Source: Psychroserpens ponticola (GTDB lineage: Bacteria > Bacteroidota > Bacteroidia > Flavobacteriales > Flavobacteriaceae). From it: DNA of 64,000 bases. Position 1 is the first letter of the stretch. Every line of letters begins with the position of its first letter. Location of the stretch: positions 2,863,001 through 2,927,000 of the forward strand of contig NZ_CP116221.1 in the NCBI RefSeq assembly GCF_023556315.2. The letters are read 5' to 3'. Both the position numbers and the translations under genes were made by a program. Below are positions 8,672-16,471 of this stretch, one piece after another. The notes below the pieces were generated by a model. The model ran no database searches. It saw only the letters and a list, made by a program, of their open reading frames with translations, and was not told the origin of the DNA.

Positions 8672-9646
8672 TTATTTGAAGAAAGAATCTACAAACTCGA
8701 ATTTATTAAAGACTTGCAAATCTTCAATCCCTTCACCTACTCCAATATATTTTACAGGAATTTGAAACTGATCACTAATACCAATAACCACACCACCTTT
8801 TGCAGTTCCATCAAGTTTCGTCACAGCTAGAGAAGTCACTTCAGTTGCTGCAGTAAATTGTTTGGCTTGCTCAAACGCATTTTGACCTGTGGAACCATCT
8901 AGAACTAAAAGCACATCGTGAGGTGCATCACCAATCACTTTTTGCATGACACGTTTTACTTTCGTCAACTCATTCATTAAATTGACTTTATTATGTAAAC
9001 GACCAGCAGTATCAATTATAATAACATCTGCATTTTGATTGACACCTGATTGTAAGGCATCAAAAGCAACGCTTGCAGGATCAGATCCCATTTCTTGTCT
9101 AATCATAGGCACATCAACACGATCAGCCCAAACTTGAAGTTGATCGATTGCAGCTGCTCTAAATGTATCTGCAGCACCAAGAACAACATTAAGTCCTTGC
9201 TTTTTAAACTGATATGCTAATTTACCTATGGTTGTTGTTTTCCCAACACCATTAACACCTACAACCATTAACACATAAGGTGTTTTAGAACCATCGGTTT
9301 GTTTTGGCAATACAGGAATGACATAATCGGTATCCTCTCCAGAATTAGTTTCAGATAGAAGGCCTGCAATTTCATCACGCAAAATTTGATTTAATTCGGA
9401 AGTTCCTAAATATTTATCTTTTGCGACACGTTCTTCAATACGTTTAATAACTTTTAAAGTTGTATTTACACCTACATCGCTACTTACTAGAATTTCTTCT
9501 AGGTTGTCTAAAACATCATCATCAACTTTAGATTTACCAGCAACTGCTTTATTTAGTTTTGAAAAAAACGATGTTTTCGATTTTTCTAAACCTTTGTCTA
9601 AGGTTTCTTTTTTTTCTGAAGAAAATATTTTTTTAAAAAAACTCAT
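8672..9646 (-). CDS. ftsY: Signal recognition particle receptor FtsY
   Basis: GTPase that docks ribosome-SRP complexes at the membrane for co-translational insertion. It has 324 residues, with a short N-terminal amphipathic stretch (MSFFKKIFSS) for membrane contact and no long acidic A domain, as is usual in Bacteroidota. The NG domain shows G1 GVNGVGKTT at about 130-138, the DTFRAAA insertion motif, G3 DTAGR near 218 and G4 TKLDG near 280. It follows the rpmB-rpmG-DUF4295 operon, but a strong terminator (9735-9766) separates them. A TATTTTCG box near 9686-9693 on the minus strand may be its own promoter. Confidence 0.97.
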   Translation of the reverse strand: MSFFKKIFSSEKKETLDKGLEKSKTSFFSKLNKAVAGKSKVDDDVLDNLEEILVSSDVGVNTTLKVIKRIEERVAKDKYLGTSELNQILRDEIAGLLSETNSGEDTDYVIPVLPKQTDGSKTPYVLMVVGVNGVGKTTTIGKLAYQFKKQGLNVVLGAADTFRAAAIDQLQVWADRVDVPMIRQEMGSDPASVAFDALQSGVNQNADVIIIDTAGRLHNKVNLMNELTKVKRVMQKVIGDAPHDVLLVLDGSTGQNAFEQAKQFTAATEVTSLAVTKLDGTAKGGVVIGISDQFQIPVKYIGVGEGIEDLQVFNKFEFVDSFFK

Positions 9647-9734
9647 TCGTAATTCTTATTTGTATACTCTAGTCAAATGTCGAGCCGAAAATACGCTTCT
9701 GCAATAATGGCAGAATACTGCTCAAATATAAACA

Positions 9735-9766
9735 TAAAAAAACTGCTTTCAAATTTGAAAGCAGTT
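9735..9766 (-). terminator. Intrinsic terminator of the rpmB-rpmG-DUF4295 operon
   Basis: A perfect 26-bp palindrome (9741-9766; arm AACTGCTTTCAAA) is followed on the minus strand by seven U residues. It lies 25 nt after the DUF4295 stop. Reading toward ftsY, most transcripts from the ribosomal protein promoter should end here. Confidence 0.8.
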
Positions 9767-9791
9767 CCTAATTAGACATATAATGTCTAGT

Positions 9792-9944
9792 TTATTTTTT
9801 GTTTAAAAAATCATTGACAAACTCTGGTGCCATTACTGACTCCACAAACATATAAGCGCCTGTCTTTGGTGATTTTACCATTTTGATCGCTTTTGTAAGT
9901 CTTTTAGATCCTGTTTGTAATGATGCTACTGATTTCTTTGCCAT
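9792..9944 (-). CDS. DUF4295 small basic protein
   Basis: A 50-residue lysine-rich protein starting MAKKSVASLQTGSKR and ending FVNDFLNKK. It matches the Bacteroidota-specific DUF4295 family, nearly always found next to rpmG and rpmB. Its size, basicity and place in a ribosomal protein operon make a ribosome-associated role likely, but that is inference and no activity is assigned. It follows rpmG by 47 nt and ends just before the operon terminator. Confidence 0.9.
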   Translation of the reverse strand: MAKKSVASLQTGSKRLTKAIKMVKSPKTGAYMFVESVMAPEFVNDFLNKK

Positions 9945-9991
9945 GTCTAAATGCGTTATCTGACATTTTCACAAAAGTGAAAAATGTCTAA

Positions 9992-10174
9992 TTATTTAAT
10001 CTCTTTATGAACTGTCATACGTTTTAAGATTGGATTAAATTTCTTAATCTCCATTCTATCTGGCGTATTCTTTTTATTCTTTGTTGTAATGTAACGAGAA
10101 GTACCTGGTTGTCCAGATTCTTTATGCTCTGTACATTCTAATATTACTTGTATTCTATTTCCTCTTTTTGCCAT
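9992..10174 (-). CDS. rpmG: 50S ribosomal protein bL33
   Basis: 60-residue large-subunit protein near the E site. It begins [20 protein letters not shown] and contains the family signature [23 protein letters not shown]. Only one of the four cysteines of zinc-binding L33 forms is present (the C of LECTE), so this is a zinc-independent version. It is 29 nt downstream of rpmB and in the same operon. Confidence 0.97.
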   Translation of the reverse strand: MAKRGNRIQVILECTEHKESGQPGTSRYITTKNKKNTPDRMEIKKFNPILKRMTVHKEIK

Positions 10175-10203
10175 TTTAGCTGACTTTATAAGCTGTTACG
10201 CTA

Positions 10204-10440
10204 TTATTTTAAAAATCCTTTAGATTTAGCTTCTTTGATTGCTGCAGAAATACCAATTTTATTGATAGTCTTTAATGCTGATGTAGATACTTTTAACGTT
10301 ACCCAATTATCTTCTTCTGGAATGTAAAAACGTTTTTTGATTAAGTTAGCGTTAAATTTACGCTTCGTTTTATTCATCGCATGAGAAACGTTGTTTCCAA
10401 CCATCGCTTTCTTTCCCGTAAGTTCACAAACTCTTGACAT
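10204..10440 (-). CDS. rpmB: 50S ribosomal protein bL28
   Basis: 78-residue large-subunit protein. The start MSRVCELTGKKAMVGNNVSHAMNK is typical of the family. The frame is open 16 codons further upstream, but that extension is not conserved-looking and falls in the leader of a good promoter, so the ATG at 10440 is chosen. It is the first gene of the rpmB-rpmG-DUF4295 operon, with a leader of about 65 nt. Confidence 0.97.
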   Translation of the reverse strand: MSRVCELTGKKAMVGNNVSHAMNKTKRKFNANLIKKRFYIPEEDNWVTLKVSTSALKTINKIGISAAIKEAKSKGFLK

Positions 10441-10513
10441 TCTTTCTAACTTTAATATGATGTTAAACTGTTTATTTGTTAATACCACACATGGATATTT
10501 TTTAAACAGGGTG

Positions 10514-10545
10514 CAAATTTAGTAAATCTTTGTAATATGAACAAA
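10514..10545 (-). promoter_or_regulatory. Promoter of the rpmB operon (TTTG, 20 nt, TAAATTTG)
   Basis: On the minus strand TTTG at 10545-10542 is followed after exactly 20 nt by TAAATTTG at 10521-10514. This is the full Bacteroidota -33/-7 promoter architecture and one of the clearest in the window. It lies between the cinA stop and rpmB. Confidence 0.65.
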
Positions 10546-10554
10546 CTAAAAACG

Positions 10555-11802
10555 CTACTTTTTCAAAATTTCTTTTAGTAATATTTCGAAAGCTTTATTT
10601 GTAGCTCTATTTATCACTTTAACACGATGATTTCCAAAACTAAATTGCTCAGAATACACTTTATCTTTTGTAGCAATGGCGATATATACAATACCTAAAC
10701 CTTCTTCAGTATCATCTTTTGTTGGACCAGCATTACCTGTTGTAGATATGGCAAAATCAGTATTTAATAATTGTAATGCATTTTTTGCCATAGCCTCTGC
10801 GACTTCTGCACTTACGACTGAATATTTATCAATGATATCTTCGGAAACTTTAAGTAGATTCACCTTAGTTTCCTTAGTATAACTTACGATACTTCCTTTA
10901 AAATATTTTGAAGCTCCAGCGTTTGCTGTAAAACGTTCAGCTAATAAACCACCTGTACAGCTTTCTGCCGTTGCAACAGTTTGTCCTATTTCAGTAAGAT
11001 ACTTACCAATAATGGATTCAATTGATAAATCTTCTTCAAATCCTACAAAAATATCTTCTATTTGTGGTAAGAGTTTTTCCGTTTGTTTTTTAATTTCAGC
11101 TTCAACAGTAACTCTATCATTTCCTTTTCCAGATAAACGTAAACGAACACGACCTAAACTTGGCAAATAGGCTAATTTAATAAAATCTGGCAATTCATTT
11201 TCAAAGACTTCAATTCGTTCAGCTAGAGAACTCTCTCCTAAACCGTAAGTCAAAAATGTTATATGTTGTATGTAAGGAAATTTAAATCTTCCCCTTAATT
11301 TTGGAATAACCTCATCTTTAATTAGGCCTTTCATTTCAAATGGAACTCCTGGAAGAGATATAAAAACAGTATCGTTTTTTTCAAGCCACATTCCTGGAGC
11401 ACTTCCGTATTTATTCATCAAAACAGTAGCTTTTGAAGGCACTAAAGCTTGATCTAAATTAACTTGTGACACAGGTTTTTTTACAAATTCTTTCCAGAGA
11501 TGTTCAATATTTTTTCTAACCGAGAGGTCTTCAGAGAGCGTATCATCAAAATAATCTGCAATCGTTTTTTTAGTTATATCGTCTTTTGTTGGACCTAAGC
11601 CACCTGTAAGAATTACAATATCTGCATTAGCTTCGGCTTCGGCTAGTGATTTTAAAATGTGTTCTCTATCGTCTTGAACTGAGGTAATTTGATAAACAGA
11701 AACACCAATTTTATTCAATTGTTTAGCGATAAATGCGGAATTTGAATCCACAATTTGACCAATGAGAATCTCATCACCAATTGTAATTATCTCTGCTTGC
11801 AT
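10555..11802 (-). CDS. cinA: CinA-family protein (competence/damage-inducible protein A)
   Basis: 415 residues with two domains: an N-terminal molybdopterin-binding-like (MoCF) domain (GDEILIGQIVDSNSAFIAKQL, then the ILTGGLGPTKDD motif) and a C-terminal CinA domain (TAESCTGGLLAERFT, STTGNAGPTKDDTEEG). Characterised family members have ADP-ribose pyrophosphatase and/or nicotinamide-nucleotide deamidase (PncC) activity, so a role in NAD by-product recycling is likely. Its ATG shares one base with the stop of the upstream HPt gene (TAATG), a sign of coupled translation. It is the last gene of a four-gene minus-strand operon. Confidence 0.95.
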   Translation of the reverse strand: MQAEIITIGDEILIGQIVDSNSAFIAKQLNKIGVSVYQITSVQDDREHILKSLAEAEANADIVILTGGLGPTKDDITKKTIADYFDDTLSEDLSVRKNIEHLWKEFVKKPVSQVNLDQALVPSKATVLMNKYGSAPGMWLEKNDTVFISLPGVPFEMKGLIKDEVIPKLRGRFKFPYIQHITFLTYGLGESSLAERIEVFENELPDFIKLAYLPSLGRVRLRLSGKGNDRVTVEAEIKKQTEKLLPQIEDIFVGFEEDLSIESIIGKYLTEIGQTVATAESCTGGLLAERFTANAGASKYFKGSIVSYTKETKVNLLKVSEDIIDKYSVVSAEVAEAMAKNALQLLNTDFAISTTGNAGPTKDDTEEGLGIVYIAIATKDKVYSEQFSFGNHRVKVINRATNKAFEILLKEILKK

Positions 11803-12143
11803 TATAAATTAAAGTCTGCTTTGAGTTCTGCGGTTGCTTTTTCTACAGCGGTTAGCACTAATTCTAATTCTCTAGTACAATCTTCGTCTGCTTTTTCAAA
11901 TTTCCCCCAATCTTGTACGACAATAAGATCTTGAAGCACTCCGAGCTCGAATAAATCTACTGTTGGTTTCATTTTATGAGCAGCTTGATATGTATTGTAG
12001 TAATCATTTTCAGCTACTGCTATTTTGAGACGTTCGGCATCTACTGGTACTTCTTCTAGAAATGCTGCAGCTAAAGCAGCAACGAAATCTTCGTCATTAT
12101 CAGCCAATTCACGTACTCTGTATAATTTATAACTTTGTTCCAT
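11802..12143 (-). CDS. HPt (histidine phosphotransfer) domain protein, orphan
   Basis: A 113-residue all-helical protein. QAAHKMKPTVDLFELG around residue 53-68 is the HPt signature, with H56 as the phospho-accepting histidine. The residues after it (MKPTVDLFEL rather than the common LKGSSxxxG) are the form I associate with Bacteroidota. No kinase or receiver is adjacent. It abuts the FAH-family gene (stop TAA directly followed by its ATG) and overlaps cinA by one base, so it is embedded in a metabolic operon. Its phosphorelay partners must lie elsewhere on the chromosome. Confidence 0.85.
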   Translation of the reverse strand: MEQSYKLYRVRELADNDEDFVAALAAAFLEEVPVDAERLKIAVAENDYYNTYQAAHKMKPTVDLFELGVLQDLIVVQDWGKFEKADEDCTRELELVLTAVEKATAELKADFNL

Positions 12144-12755
12144 TTATTTTACTGTTATTGAAAACAATTGTTTGTCTTCTATAAATCCTATTAGTTTGTC
12201 ATTAGCAATAACTCTGCCAACTCCAGAAGGAGTTCCTGTAAATATAATATCTCCAATCTTTAAAGTAAAATATTTTGAGACATATTCGATGATTTCATCA
12301 ATTTTATAAAGCATCAAACTTGTATTTCCCTCTTGTACAAGTGTTTGATTTTTAAGCAAGCTAAAATTGATATTATTCACATCATGAAAATCTTGTTTTG
12401 GCAACCATTCACCTATAACTGCTGCACCATCGAAAGCTTTTGCTTTTTCCCATGGCAATCCTTTGGCTTTTAATTTCGACTGCAAATCACGAGCTGTAAA
12501 GTCGATTCCCAATCCTATATAATCATAATACTTATGGGCAAATTTTTTAGAAATATGCTTACCTACTTTATTAATCTTGACTAATATTTCAACTTCATGG
12601 TGAACATCATCAGAAAAATCTGGAATAAAAAACGGTTGCTTCTTTAATAAAATAGACGTATCTGGTTTTAAAAACACTACAGGATCTGTTGGTTTTTCAT
12701 TTTCCAATTCTATAATATGTTCTGTATAATTACGACCTATGCAAATTAATTTCAT
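12144..12755 (-). CDS. Fumarylacetoacetate hydrolase family protein
   Basis: 203 residues with the FAH fold. The metal-binding acids are in HHEVEILVKI (two glutamates) and GIDFTARDLQ (aspartate), and the family loop TGTPSGVGRV is present near residue 178. Members of this short type include acylpyruvate hydrolases and oxaloacetate decarboxylases or tautomerases; the sequence does not choose between these. It is 34 nt after the exonuclease gene and abuts the HPt gene with no gap. Confidence 0.92.
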   Translation of the reverse strand: MKLICIGRNYTEHIIELENEKPTDPVVFLKPDTSILLKKQPFFIPDFSDDVHHEVEILVKINKVGKHISKKFAHKYYDYIGLGIDFTARDLQSKLKAKGLPWEKAKAFDGAAVIGEWLPKQDFHDVNNINFSLLKNQTLVQEGNTSLMLYKIDEIIEYVSKYFTLKIGDIIFTGTPSGVGRVIANDKLIGFIEDKQLFSITVK

Positions 12756-12789
12756 ATTTCTTTCATTCCTGCTTTCACAGTAATAACAA

Positions 12790-13566
12790 TTAGAGTAATT
12801 TATTATTAAACGCTCTTAATTTTATAGCAGTTAACACTTTTTTTGTGTACAATGGAAAGTCAGCATTAAGTAACCAACCGAAGTAACCAGGCTCTTTCTC
12901 AAGAACTTCAGTGACTAATTTCCCTTTATGTTTTCCAAAAGAGAAACATTCAACACCTTCTTTGTTATAACCAATAAAACCTGCAAAATCTGCAAATTTT
13001 TTGCGCGAACTAAATTCTGCTAAAAAGCTAGAATCATTTTCAAGCTCATCATATTTATCTAACTGTGCTTTTAAAACCTCGTAAGTTGCGATTGTATCTG
13101 CTTCAGCACTGTGAGCATTATCAAGACTTTTATCACAATAGAATTTATAAGCAGCACTTAATGTACGCTGTTCCATTTTATGAAAAATAGTTTGGACATC
13201 GATTGATTGTGTGTTTTTCATATCAAAATCAACCTCAGCACGAAGCATTTCTTCAGCAAGTAACGGAATATCAAAACGATTAGAATTGAAACCACCTAAA
13301 TCACAATCCTTAATCATATTGTGAACCTCTTTAGAAATCTCCTTAAAAGTTGGCTTGTCTGCAACATCTTCATCAGAAATCCCATGAACTTGAGTAACTA
13401 CAAAAGGAATTGGAATGGTTGGATTAACACGTTGGGTGTAAGTTTCCTCCTTTCCATCTGGATAGACTTTATGGATTGAAATTTCAACAATTCTGTCGTT
13501 GGTGATATTAATTCCTGTGGTTTCTAGATCGAAAAAACAGATGGGTTTTGTGAGATTGAGTTGCAT
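12790..13566 (-). CDS. DnaQ-like 3'-5' exonuclease (DEDDh)
   Basis: 258 residues. The exonuclease motifs are CFFDLETTGI (residues 11-20, Asp and Glu), GGFNSNRFDIPLL (Asp) and NAHSAEADTIATYEVL (His and Asp), which is the DEDDh arrangement of the DNA polymerase III epsilon family. The C-terminal 80 residues (CFSFGKHKGKLVTEVLEKEPGYFGWLL) are a small domain often attached to such exonucleases in Bacteroidota. It has no polymerase-binding tail that I recognise, so it is a stand-alone repair or RNA-processing nuclease rather than a clear DnaQ. It is the first gene of the exonuclease-FAH-HPt-cinA operon. Confidence 0.92.
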   Translation of the reverse strand: MQLNLTKPICFFDLETTGINITNDRIVEISIHKVYPDGKEETYTQRVNPTIPIPFVVTQVHGISDEDVADKPTFKEISKEVHNMIKDCDLGGFNSNRFDIPLLAEEMLRAEVDFDMKNTQSIDVQTIFHKMEQRTLSAAYKFYCDKSLDNAHSAEADTIATYEVLKAQLDKYDELENDSSFLAEFSSRKKFADFAGFIGYNKEGVECFSFGKHKGKLVTEVLEKEPGYFGWLLNADFPLYTKKVLTAIKLRAFNNKLL

Positions 13567-13583
13567 TTGCTATTACTTTTTCA

Positions 13584-13591
13584 CAAAGGTA
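13584..13591 (-). promoter_or_regulatory. -7 box (TACCTTTG) of the exonuclease operon
   Basis: Exact TAnnTTTG match on the minus strand 18 nt before the ATG at 13566. TTTT lies 19 nt further upstream in place of TTTG. The leader would be only about 10 nt. Confidence 0.42.
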
Positions 13592-13740
13592 ATTAGATTA
13601 ATGAATTAATAAAATAGAAGCGAAATTAACTTTAGAACAATGAAACAGATTCAAATCTAATTCGTCAAATAATAAATAACAAAAAATGCAATAGAATTAA
13701 ATAGTTACGTCTTTATAATTGAGAGCTGTAAAAAAGCATA

Positions 13741-14280
13741 ATGAGCCAATCGGAAAACAGTAAAAAACTAAACACCTTTTTTGACGAAGAATATTCTTCG
13801 CTTAAATCTTATGTAAACTCTAAGTTACAGGCTAGCGTAAACAGAGATGCTGAAGATATCATTCAAGATGTCGCTTTAAAACTATTTACTGGAGCTGATA
13901 GATATTCGCCAATTAATAATGTAGCTGGTTTTGTATATCGCTCCATTCAAAACAAAATAATAGATATAATGAGGTCTTCCAAAAAAAATAAAATGGAATA
14001 TAGAACTCAAAATGAAGCTAAACTAAATGAGTTTGCTGCTCTAATTAGTGAATCATCAGAAATTTATCCAGAGCAAATGAAAGAAGCGTTAAAAGCGGCA
14101 ATCATCAACCTGAAGCCTCACTATAAACATATTATCATAGCCATTGACTTTGAAGGTTATACTTATAAAGAGTTGGAACATGAAACAGGATTACCAATTG
14201 GCACCTTAATGTCAAGAAGACATAGAGCTATTTCACTATTATACAACACCTTAAAACCTAAACAAGAAACTATTATTTAA
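13741..14280 (+). CDS. Sigma-70 family (ECF-like) RNA polymerase sigma factor
   Basis: 179 residues. Region 2 is DAEDIIQDVALKLF with NNVAGFVYRSIQNKIIDIMRSSKK following (core and -10 contacts). Region 4 is the helix-turn-helix at about 145-175 (KHIIIAIDFEGYTYKELEHETGLPIGTLMSRRHRAISLL). There is no sigma region 1 or 3, which fits the ECF group. The next two genes are close behind on the same strand (11 nt, then overlapping), but neither resembles a classical zinc anti-sigma factor. Upstream no TAnnTTTG box was found, so it may be read from its own alternative promoter. Confidence 0.92.
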   Translation: MSQSENSKKLNTFFDEEYSSLKSYVNSKLQASVNRDAEDIIQDVALKLFTGADRYSPINNVAGFVYRSIQNKIIDIMRSSKKNKMEYRTQNEAKLNEFAALISESSEIYPEQMKEALKAAIINLKPHYKHIIIAIDFEGYTYKELEHETGLPIGTLMSRRHRAISLLYNTLKPKQETII

Positions 14281-14291
14281 AAAAAAGAAAT

Positions 14292-14690
14292 ATGTCAAAT
14301 TACTTTAAACACAAAATGAGAGGCAAATCACCAGGAGAAATTGCCGGAATGATAATTTTTGGAACCATTTTTATAACTGGATTAGCAATACTATTTGGCT
14401 TTGTAATTATGTGGCTATGGAATTGGTTAATGCCAATGATTTTTGGACTTACCACACTCACATTCTGGGAAGCTGTTGGTGTTTTTATATTATTTAAAAT
14501 TCTGTTAGGAGGTTGTGGTGGCTTTGGCGGAAAAGACAAGAAATCTTCTAAAAAAGCGAATTGCAAACCTAACTCTAAAGGAGAGTTTTCTAAATGGAAG
14601 CATTATGATAATTTTTGGAAAGAAGAAGGAAACATAGCATATGAAACTTATGTAAATCGTATAACTAATGAAGAAAAATCTAATGATTAG
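14292..14690 (+). CDS. Small two-helix membrane protein beside the sigma factor
   Basis: 132 residues, no named family that I can assign. Residues 17-75 hold two hydrophobic helices (AGMIIFGTIFITGLAILFGFVIMWLW and TFWEAVGVFILFKILLGG), then a glycine and lysine-rich linker and a hydrophilic tail of about 50 residues. I recall similar WLMPxIFGLxTxTFWxAVG proteins next to sigma factors in other Flavobacteriaceae. Starting 11 nt after the sigma gene, it is a candidate membrane partner or modulator of that sigma factor; this is inference from position only. Confidence 0.75.
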   Translation: MSNYFKHKMRGKSPGEIAGMIIFGTIFITGLAILFGFVIMWLWNWLMPMIFGLTTLTFWEAVGVFILFKILLGGCGGFGGKDKKSSKKANCKPNSKGEFSKWKHYDNFWKEEGNIAYETYVNRITNEEKSND

Positions 14691-14934
14691 TCCATTTTAT
14701 AAAAAACATAACATCAATATTAGAATTCATGTTTTTAAAACAAATATTGAAACTGAAGCTGACATAAGCATTATAAAAGTTTTATTTAATTCCTTTTCTA
14801 AAATCAAACAATGGTCGATAGATTTAGAAGATATTGACAATGTATTAAGAATTGAAGCTACTAAAAACCTAAGTCAGAGAGTTATAATCCAAAACGTAAA
14901 ATCTAAAGGGTTTTATTGTGAAGAATTAGATTAA
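14683..14934 (+). CDS. HMA-like ferredoxin-fold small protein without CxxC
   Basis: About 83 residues. The pattern (IHVFKTNIETEADISIIKVLFNSF, then WSIDLEDIDNVLRIEA, then IQNVKSKGFYCEELD) is the beta-alpha-beta-beta-alpha-beta of heavy-metal-associated/copper-chaperone-like domains, but the metal-binding CxxC is missing, so metal transport is unlikely. I place the start at ATG 14683, which overlaps the previous gene by 8 nt; the ATG at 14668 is an alternative. It completes a three-gene set with the sigma factor and the membrane protein and ends directly at a strong terminator. Confidence 0.68.
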   Translation: MISPFYKKHNINIRIHVFKTNIETEADISIIKVLFNSFSKIKQWSIDLEDIDNVLRIEATKNLSQRVIIQNVKSKGFYCEELD

Positions 14935-14972
14935 AAACAAAAAGCACAATTTATAAATTGTGCTTTTTGTTT
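14935..14972. terminator. Strong bidirectional terminator
   Basis: A perfect inverted repeat with 19-bp arms around AAAAGCACAATTTA, beginning at the base after the stop of the small HMA-like gene. It has a T-run on both strands, so it can end the plus-strand sigma operon and the minus-strand E2 transcript. Confidence 0.85.
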
Positions 14973-15047
14973 AAAAAAAATCGTGAAATCATTCTTTTAT
15001 CTCGAATGCGCTTGATATGATATTTATTTTAAAGATATCATCTTTAA

Positions 15048-16391
15048 TTATATTTCTCGATTAGAATCCCAAGATTCTAAATAATCTTTTACAGCTTTAA
15101 CAAATTGTCCACCAAGTGCTCCATTAACAACACGATGATCATAAGAATGAGACAAGAACATTCTGTAACGAATGCCAATAAAATCACCTTCAGGAGTTTC
15201 AACAACAGCAGGCATTTTTCTAATAGCACCAAGTGCTAAAATCCCAACTTGAGGTTGATTAATAATTGGTGTTCCCATAATGCTTCCAAAGGTTCCAACA
15301 TTAGTAACTGTATATGTTCCACCTTGAATATCGTCTGGTTTTAAATTGTTTTCTCTAGCTCGTTTTGCTAAATCGTTCACTTTTTTAGTCATACCAACTA
15401 AGTTAAGTTGGTCTGCATCTTTTATGACTGGCACAATTAAATTACCATCACCTAAAGCAGCAGCCATTCCTAAATTAATATGTTTTTTCTTAATGATAGT
15501 ATCACCTTGAAGTGAAATATTCATCATTGGAAAATCACGTAATGCTTTTGCAATAGCTTCCATAAATATTGGAGTAAAGGTTAAGTTTTCACCTTCACGC
15601 TTAAAGAAATCATCTTTAACTTTTTTACGCCAGTTCCATATTTTAGTAACATCTGCTTCAATAAAACTTTGAACATGTGCAGAGGTTTGAACAGACTCAA
15701 CCATGTGATGTGCAATTAATTTGCCCATTCTAGTCATTTCTATGATTTCATCATCACCACTTGCAACTACAGGAGTTGGAGTTGGTTTTGGCTTAACTTC
15801 CTCTGTTGCTTTAACTGGAGTTGTTTTTGGAGCTTCTTCTATTTTAGCTGGAGCTGCTTGAGGTTGTGAACCTCTATTTTCTATATAAGACAACATGTCA
15901 TTTTTAGTTACACGTCCATCTTTTCCAGATCCTGGAATAGTATCAAGTTCGACTTGAGAAACACCTTCCTTTTTTGCCATGTTCTTTACTAAAGGCGAAT
16001 AAAAACGCTCTCCAGAATTCACAATAGGAGCAACGGTTTCTTTAGCAGCAACTACTGTTTTAACAACATCTGCTACAGCAGGAGTTTCATTAGCTTCTTC
16101 AACTTTAGCAGGTTCAGATTTAGGTGCTTGATTTGAACCACTATCGTCACCATCAATTTCTATGACAGCTATAGTTTGACCTACTTGAACGACATCGTCA
16201 ACATCGAACAGTTTTTCGATTAATACACCATCAACTTCACTAGGCACTTCACTATCTACTTTATCTGTAGCAATTTCTAAAACTGCTTCATCAGCTTCAA
16301 TAGTATCACCTACTTCTTTTAACCAAGATGTTATTGTTGCCTCTGCAACACTCTCTCCCATTTTAGGAAGCTTTAGTTCAAATTTTGCCAT
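15048..16391 (-). CDS. 2-oxo acid dehydrogenase E2 (dihydrolipoamide acyltransferase)
   Basis: Core acyltransferase of a 2-oxo acid dehydrogenase complex, 447 residues. Domains in order: lipoyl domain (residues 1-78; lipoylated lysine in EIATDKVDSEV), a flexible Ala/Pro/Glu-rich linker, the E1/E3-binding domain (about 130-170; SPLVKNMAKKEGV, GRVTKNDML), a second linker, and the catalytic domain from about 215. The catalytic motif is DHRVVNGALGG, with H419 present but the usual aspartate of HxxxDG replaced by N423. The E1 and E3 genes are not adjacent. In Bacteroidota this stand-alone E2 is most often of the branched-chain 2-oxo acid type; that assignment is inference. Confidence 0.93.
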   Translation of the reverse strand: MAKFELKLPKMGESVAEATITSWLKEVGDTIEADEAVLEIATDKVDSEVPSEVDGVLIEKLFDVDDVVQVGQTIAVIEIDGDDSGSNQAPKSEPAKVEEANETPAVADVVKTVVAAKETVAPIVNSGERFYSPLVKNMAKKEGVSQVELDTIPGSGKDGRVTKNDMLSYIENRGSQPQAAPAKIEEAPKTTPVKATEEVKPKPTPTPVVASGDDEIIEMTRMGKLIAHHMVESVQTSAHVQSFIEADVTKIWNWRKKVKDDFFKREGENLTFTPIFMEAIAKALRDFPMMNISLQGDTIIKKKHINLGMAAALGDGNLIVPVIKDADQLNLVGMTKKVNDLAKRARENNLKPDDIQGGTYTVTNVGTFGSIMGTPIINQPQVGILALGAIRKMPAVVETPEGDFIGIRYRMFLSHSYDHRVVNGALGGQFVKAVKDYLESWDSNREI

Positions 16392-16428
16392 ATCTGTAAT
16401 CTAGCGTCAATTATTCGTTTAACGATTG

Positions 16429-16436
16429 CAAAATTA
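16429..16436 (-). promoter_or_regulatory. -7 box (TAATTTTG) of the E2 gene
   Basis: Exact TAnnTTTG match on the minus strand, 37 nt before the ATG at 16391, giving a leader of about 30 nt. It lies directly after the hairpin that ends the glycosyltransferase gene, so the E2 gene is probably its own unit. Confidence 0.45.
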
Positions 16437-16438
16437 AT

Positions 16439-16469
16439 GAAAAATCAACACAATCGTTGCGATTTTTTC
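16439..16469 (-). terminator. Hairpin after the glycosyltransferase gene
   Basis: AAAAATC and GATTTTT pair around a 16-nt loop that can form an extra CAAC/GTTG pairing. On the minus strand it is followed by a short U-run, a few bases after the gene's stop. Confidence 0.45.
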
Positions 16470-16471
16470 AA

